From: Ochotona curzoniae
Lineage: Eukaryota; Chordata; Mammalia; Lagomorpha; Ochotonidae
NCBI RefSeq assembly: GCF_017591425.1
Contig: NW_024467106.1
Location: 22,248,501-22,312,500 of the forward strand
Direction of reading: 5' to 3'
Length of the DNA stretch: 64,000 bases
Program-made: the position numbers and the translations under genes
In this document: positions 57,766 to 64,000 of the stretch, in pieces
Layout: every line of letters begins with the position of its first letter
How positions within the stretch are numbered: position 1 is the stretch's first letter
The notes under the pieces: generated by a model
The model's database searches: none
Seen by the model: only the letters and a program-made list of their open reading frames with translations
Told to the model about the DNA's origin: nothing

Positions 57766-60700
57766 AAGCACATTTGATGAGCTCATAGACGTATTCACTT
57801 GTCTCTATTCCTTTGGCAAAGTAGTGTTGAATACTCTCAGTTTGCATGACACTGGAGATAGAGCTTTGAACAAGACACCTGTATAATTCCCACCCTCAGA
57901 TAATTGGTAACGTTGTGGTTACATGTAGATGTTTGTCATTCTGTCAGGCACATGCTAATAATAGGTAGTAGATCCTATTTTTTATTATATTGCTATCATT
58001 ATTATTATGAATGTCTGTTTCCACCACTGCTTATAATTTGATTATAGGTATATGACCCAGTTAACACTTTCCTGTATTGGCATTCCTAATTAAAGGGTAA
58101 TGTCATAAGGTAACAAGCAGTTATTGTTAACAAAGGAGTACTCTATAATCAGAACCTGGTTTCAGAAATGTAGGGTTTTTCTCTGCTCATTACTTGACTG
58201 CTCTTCTGTCTTCAGCCACATGAAACACTCAGACCAGCTTCTGGCACAGGAATAACTATTAGTTCAAAAAAGAATGTATGAGAGAATGAGGGCTGTGCTG
58301 ATTCTAAACCACATTATGTGGCACCTGCAGTGTAGGATGTTATCTAGTCTGAAACTGTACAGTGAGAGTGTCCATGTCGTAAGATCCATAAGATTTTTCT
58401 CTTCTCATTTCTTTCTCTCTTTTTTCTTTTTTGTGGTAAACTTGAGCATTTGAACTTGGGGGAAAAATCCAAGGTGGGAGACTCTGATCAGAAATATTAT
58501 TTTTAGTGTTAATTGACTACAAAGTTGGAAAATAGGATGAAAAGACTGAACATGAAATAATCATTTCTTACAATGGACAAATTCTAGTCTGGAAGAATTA
58601 AATGCTGAAAGAGTTATTGAGAAAATTTTTTCATGCATTTAGCCTTTTAGAAAGAATGCCTTTAAATGTAATAGCCTCAGTTTGGATTTTATAATAATTT
58701 ACTGTGCTGTGAGATTCATAGATTAGAACTTGATGCCATATGCCATAGGAATAATTTTCACATACAGTCAGTGTACATCCTTGAAAGTGTTTAGTAATGG
58801 AAAGAACATGTGGTATGGAATTTTGAGTTTAGTCATTTCAGGTTCACATTCACGAAGACAATTTTGTTTATGTGGGTCCAATTCTATTTCAACAAATACC
58901 TGTTTGTTGAAATGTTAAAAGCCCCAGGTAATACATTGTGTGTTTCATACTTTAAGATCTGCTTATTTAATACTGCATTTATCAACTCACATAATGTCAT
59001 AAGAAGTACCATAAGAAAAACTATTGAACTTGAGATCATGGAATTTGACCCATACATTGTTGAGCCATGATTTAACTAGCATAATTTCTAGACCATCTGG
59101 AGAAATCTTCTGTTCTTAATAACCTTTGCAGGAGCATTAGTGGTTAGTTAGTTTCAATATTTTTACATGTAATTTAAACTCATTACCACCCTGCAGAAAT
59201 CAATGTGATCAGTATGAGCACCTTTAAAGACATGATCACAGCAATGCTACGAGGTAGACCAGGAGATGTTGACAGTGAAGTCGGAAGGAAGTTATTACTT
59301 CCTCCCCTGTTTCTCTCCTCTTTCCCTCCTCATGCCATCCTTTTAGATAAACATTGCAAATTGTAAGTGTAGTACTCAGTTGCTGAAATATTCAAGGAAT
59401 TAATATTTGACCCATAAATTCCAACCTACATCAGCCACTGTTTTGTTCTCTGTCCTCCAAAGGAAATATGCTCTCATTCTGTACATATTGAATGTAAATC
59501 AGAGAAGCGATGCTTCAGGGATGAATGTTACCTTTCAAAATTTATCTATCCACAAATGCTCATGTATCTTGAGCTGTAATTGCATGCATGTGTGCATGAT
59601 GATTGCACACAGTATGTAAAAATGTTGTTATGGTGAGTGAGTGCTTAGGAAAATAGAAATCAGCCAGCACTAGTTTAAGCCAGACATGGTGTGTGTAGGT
59701 AACATAAAAGCTTCCTTCTGCAGACCTCCTAAGTTGTCTGCAGCATCCCAATTCTGAGCTAAAACCTTCATTGCTATTCTAGTCATAGAATTCAAGGATG
59801 GAAAACACCTATTAGGTTACTTAGTTTATCCCCCTAGGGCCAGCATTGAAGATTACTCTGACAGCATATTTTATTTCATCTTCTACTTCTTCTTCTGTAT
59901 TTTGGTCCACTTTCATTCTGAAATGTCTGTACTGACTAGATTTTAGTTTGTTTCCTTAGGCAAGCAGATTTGCCTAGATTTTTTTTTTTTTTTACACACC
60001 TTCAACATTTAGATGTGTTTTGTCATTTACAACTACTGTTGTCCGATCTAGGTAAATGACTTTACCCCTTCATCATATTAATAATCTGTTCATGGAGCAT
60101 AGCATGCACAGCAGAGAGGGGGCAAGAACAGCAAGAGTTTTGGTGCAGCTTTTATTTTATTTATTTTTTGGCTTTCATGCATCTATGTACTCGAATGTAT
60201 GCATGCACATCATTTGCTACCAATTTCTTTCTCAGAAAGCTCATCAACAGAGACTGAAGGAAAGGCAAGCAGATCATCTGAATTATGTAAACTCTGCATA
60301 CTGAACTAGTTACAAAATCAGATTGCTCTAAATCTCAGCATTGGAGAAAATAGGGTATGACAAGGAGAACTTGACCTAGTTCAGCTGAAGATATCTAGAC
60401 TTTATGAACATATGTAAATTGCTGGGCCTTCTCAAACCCGGAATCCCCATTAAATATGCCAGAGTGAACAGTGAGGAGTTAAAGATGTGTCGGGAATTTT
60501 ACTAAACAGTCACAGATGCAAACCTCGTCTTTTTAATGGATTTTTACTCCTATTTTGTTTTTGTCTACAAAGTGTTTTACTACTCAGTACCAGTTCATTG
60601 TCTTCAGAGTTTTAGGCCATTTGTTTGGAGAGTGGGATAAACACTATCCTCTTCTTGGAATTTTATGAGTGTTAAAGACGATAATGCATCTTCAGCCCTT

Positions 60701-61734
60701 GGTATAGTAAACAGCCTACAACTGACATCAAATGAAAGCTGGTTCCCTTTTAAAATTCTCCCTGATGTCACACAGAGCGGCTGGTCATCTCACCTTCTTT
60801 CTACGCACTCATCCATTATTTTAACATATATTTTTTTTTTCTGAGAGATTGACCTTTGTTGTCCACAAAAAGTATGATTTGTACTCAAAAGAGTTAGAAA
60901 TTTTGTGATATGGAGGCATATCCTTGTGAAATTAAGTTGAGACATAATTTGATCTTTTCATATATGCTGTTTAGTTGGCAGATATGATACAGAGATAGTT
61001 TCTTTAAAATAGATTTTATTACAAAAGCTTACAACAATATAGTATTTGGAGCATATTTTCTTCCAAATATCAGTTTATAAATGATAGTTAAGTCATTAGA
61101 TCAGTTCAAACAGTCATTTTAATCTGTAAGATATCTAAATATCTAAGCTATCCTACACTAGTAACCTAAAATAAAGACAGTAGATGGTTTGCTTGCCATA
61201 GGCAAATTATTTTACTTAGCTAGATTAGCCCATTCAACTTAAAGTCCTGGGAAGTTCAGAATTGGGCTCTCCAACTTCTATTTGGTCTTTGATCACTTGA
61301 GGAATTTGGGAGGTCTGTAAGACCCATTAGCTGACTGGTGGCCTATGAGATACCGTCCCTAAATCTTGAAACCAGTCACAGAAACAAACTGTGCTGGAGG
61401 CTGACACACTAGACTTGTAAAGAGGAGGAAGTGTGCCTATGCTACCTATAGGGCAAGACTAACTACCCTAATACTTAAGAAGAAGAGAATAAAACAGTTG
61501 TACAGCCTAGGAAGAGACCCTGTGATTCAAAGTTAGATGATATGAGCAGATGCCTGAAGACTTTTTAGGTTACACGAGATCTGGATGTTATATTTCGTAA
61601 CTCGAATTGCAGGATTTTCTTGTGTTACGTCAATAGATCCTTCTTTGCTTATACTATTGTAAATGGGTTTCTCTCACAGGCAACAAAGTGATATCTAACT
61701 AAAGTTCCCAAACCAGAACCATTCTGAACTCAAC

Positions 61735-61761
61735 TTTTTTTTTTTTTTTTTTTTTTTTTTT
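61735..61761. repeat. T27 homopolymer
   Basis: A run of 27 T on the plus strand, the longest homopolymer in the window. It could be the A tail of a minus-strand retroposon, but the sequence to its right was not identified as a retrocopy. Confidence 0.9.
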
Positions 61762-62049
61762 GTAATTCTGGATGTTTCACTGTGGGAGGCTGGGTAAGTG
61801 TTCTGATATTTGTATATGCTGGGAAGGCTCTAGGTGTGGAGAAATAATAGGCACCCTGGTTTTGCAAATACTCTCTTTCTGTGTCTATCTCTTTCTCTCT
61901 TTAATTAGCTCTCAATCTATAGGGTATGGCTGTCATCTATCCAGGGCATTCCCTGACACATACAATCTTCTGCTTTCCTTCTGATTCTCATTATTCCTAC
62001 CATGAATGCTCTTTTGTTCCTCTATTGGCCTCTGTTTGTCCTTCATTGT

Positions 62050-62215
62050 ATCTTAAGATGAGTCATAGAGAGTTATAGAGTTTTATGGCAGGAAGGGGAC
62101 AAAGCTGTCTAGTTCAAAGGCATAAAGTGGTTGCCAAGGTCACTCAACTAGAACATCATGCTACCAGGATTTGAACTTAGATTCTGACTTCAGTCCCTAG
62201 AGCCCATAGAACCTA
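62050..62215 (+). repeat. MIR fossil
   Basis: 'AAGTGGTTGCCAAGGTCACT' and 'CTACCAGGATTTGAACTTAG' match the second half of MIR. Confidence 0.65.
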
Positions 62216-62289
62216 TCATAATGTAGACCTCCTCATAATGTAGAATTTGACCCTATGTTCCCCTGTGTTATATCCTGTTTTGTTATTCA

Positions 62290-62420
62290 AGCTTATCTTA
62301 ACAGGATCCCAGCTTATTTAGATCAGAAACAGTATTTCCTTTGGCTGTAGTTCCCCCAAGCATGTCACACCATGCTTGGTATATAAGTGATCTATACATA
62401 TCAGCTTGTTTCTCAAGTGA
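62290..62420 (+). repeat. L2-like 3' end
   Basis: 'GATCAGAAACAGTATTTCCT', 'CACCATGCTTGGTATATAAG' and 'TGATCTATACATATCAGC' follow L2 'GGGACTGTGTCTTATT…GTGCCTGGCACATAG'. Weak to moderate. Confidence 0.45.
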
Positions 62421-63435
62421 CTGAAAACATGTGAAGTAAATGAATCGTTGAGAAATTTCCAGAGCTAGCATCTAGAAGGATGAAGAATATTCTCAACATA
62501 GATAAGTCTCTTGAAAATAACTTAATTTGGTGACCGCTGGTGCAGAGAAAGGACCTTTATTCATTATGAGTGGGAATCAGAACTTGGAGCTGAAAATGCT
62601 GTTAATTGCAAAATCAGGTGCTCTTCATGGTAGCACTAGCACAGAGATGAGGTATTGCACGAAATCTCACTGACATATCATGAAGTGGGATATATACCCA
62701 GTAAGGTGTTGCACACTCAACTTGTATAGATGTGGATTCATGGATATTTTTTATTTCAAGTGATGATCATGTACATTTCAGATCAGTATCCTGGTAAAGA
62801 TTTTATGTTTTGCAGGGAGCATCAGTGAGAGGTAAGGTTTCAGGTTTCTCATTTGGCTGACCTAGGAGTATCTTCTTGTTTTCTGGTTTCTCCTTTGACC
62901 ATCATTGGACTAACGACCATCTTTACTGTTTCAAAGTCCATACTTGTATCTCAACACACACTGATGTTACATGTTAGGTGGAATAGACATAACACTTAGA
63001 TTAGATCATAGGGATCAGCAAATGTTATTTAAGCCTTTTGAAATTTTAAATTCATGAAATGAATGCTTCCTTACAGGAAGCAGAAAGTTGTGACTGCCTC
63101 AGAGCAAGTCTCAGAATGATTTTCTTACCATTCAGTTTGACCCAGCCAGTGGAGACTGCCGACTTTGAGAACAGCTAAATAGGCTGCCAGTGTTGTATCT
63201 TCAGTTGAGTTGGATTAAGGTCTGCTATCAATTGTATGATTTGTCCCACAGTAAGACTTATTTAATATACACTGATTTCAATGACTCACATAGTCTGTGT
63301 GTCTCCTTTTCCAGTGATATTGATGAGCAACCTGAGAAACGAGTGTTCCACAAGATACATACATATGAAGGTACTGACTGCGAAAGCTTTGTATAAAATG
63401 GAGTTGAAAGGTAAGTTTATTTTGATAAAAAAAAA

Positions 63436-63690
63436 AAAAACCTTTAAAAAAACTGGTTTACTTCCCAAATGGTCACAACAGCTAGGGTTGGAACAAGTCA
63501 AAGCCAGTAGCCAAAACTTCATTGAGATCTCTGAAATAGGTGACAAAAGTACAAGAACTTGGGCCAACAATATTTGCCTTTCCAGTGGCCTAAGCAGGAA
63601 TGTTGATGGAAATGGAGGACCCGGGACTATATGGGCTGGTGCCATTGAAAGCAGTGGCTTATTCTACAGTGCCACCACGCTAACTCTTTT
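63436..63690 (-). repeat. Old C-type SINE, antisense
   Basis: 'GGTTTACTTCCCAAATGGTC', 'AAGTCAAAGCCAGTAGCCAA', 'AAGTACAAGAACTTGGGCCA' and 'GGACCCGGGACTATATGGGC' are in antisense C order. The overlapping 119- and 137-codon frames are by-products. Confidence 0.7.
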
Positions 63691-64000
63691 ATGAAAAAAA
63701 AGTTTTGAAATTGATATACAGTTTTTTCACTCTAGGAATTTTCTATGTACTTCTTAAATTACCCTTGCATATGCACAGAAACAATAAAAGCATCCAAAAA
63801 TTGAATGTGGTATTTTCTCCTTCCTCTACATTTTCTAAAGTACATATAAATTATCTGATAGTCAAGAAAGCAATAAATACTCTCAAATGTAAATAAAAAA
63901 TAGACATGTAGGGAGCTATCCCTGTTATAGGTTAGGTGCACTCACAATGTTCCTGATTTTTGTTTTTAAATCAGGTGGGCATCATTTGGGAGAAGATAAA

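Larger units (their letters stand above)
56369..63435. other. Mostly unique A+T-rich non-coding DNA
   Basis: No gene recognised. It contains MIR and L2 fossils (listed separately), a T27 run and a short (AT)n run near 57.10 kb. It has no C SINE for about 7 kb. Open frames of up to about 97 codons lack domain signatures. Confidence 0.5.

Noticed and set aside
63281..63694. Opposed frames of 137 and 119 codons
   Set aside because: Both overlie an antisense old C SINE and an A tract.
1..64000. CRISPR array, prophage, bacterial operon or other prokaryotic system
   Set aside because: Repeat content, CpG island structure and codon-poor sequence are mammalian. No regularly spaced repeats or dense coding were found.

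Overview
The window looks like nuclear DNA of a lagomorph, most likely a pika (Ochotona) rather than a rabbit. The evidence is about 30 copies of the lagomorph-specific tRNA-derived C-type SINE. The youngest copies carry the head 'GATAGCCTAGTGGCTAAA' and the antisense tail 'TATACAGAGAGGAGGAGAG', which I associate with pika C repeats. This rests on memory of repeat families, not a database search. No complete protein-coding gene can be supported. Nearly all open frames are short, repetitive or inside repeats.

Region 1 (1-21.4 kb) is ordinary non-coding DNA with four old, decayed C SINEs, a few MIR and L2 fossils and several microsatellites. It contains low-repeat stretches with A+T-rich homeodomain-like cores that resemble conserved non-coding elements, for example at 7.6, 11.3 and 15.0 kb. 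If the promoter in region 2 fires leftward, this is its first intron.

Region 2 (about 21.4-25.9 kb) is a large CpG island with extreme purine/pyrimidine strand bias, triplet repeats and poly-C, poly-A and poly-T tracts. It is a promoter region, typical of a developmental or neural gene with a long non-coding first exon. The clearest transcript signal is on the minus strand: a GA-rich leader, a YY1-type element, two upstream ATGs and a perfect GTAAGT donor at 22586-22591. Two more minus-strand donor-like sites (21720-21725 and 25782-25787) suggest alternative first exons. I could not name the gene.

Region 3 (25.9-29.2 kb) is SINE-free, probably regulatory, flanking DNA. Together with the DNA to its left it forms a block of about 17 kb (12.27-29.20 kb) with no recognisable C SINE.

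Region 4 (29.2-64 kb) is repeat-rich DNA. It holds many C SINEs in both orientations, including near-intact ones with target-site duplications. It also holds L1 ORF2 remnants broken up by SINEs (35.6-38.8 kb), a long L2 fossil (44.6-45.2 kb), a 5S rRNA retropseudogene nested in an old SINE (45.9 kb), MIRs and simple repeats. Gaps between listed repeats hold nothing I could recognise. I found no operon, CRISPR array, phage, tRNA gene or novel system.
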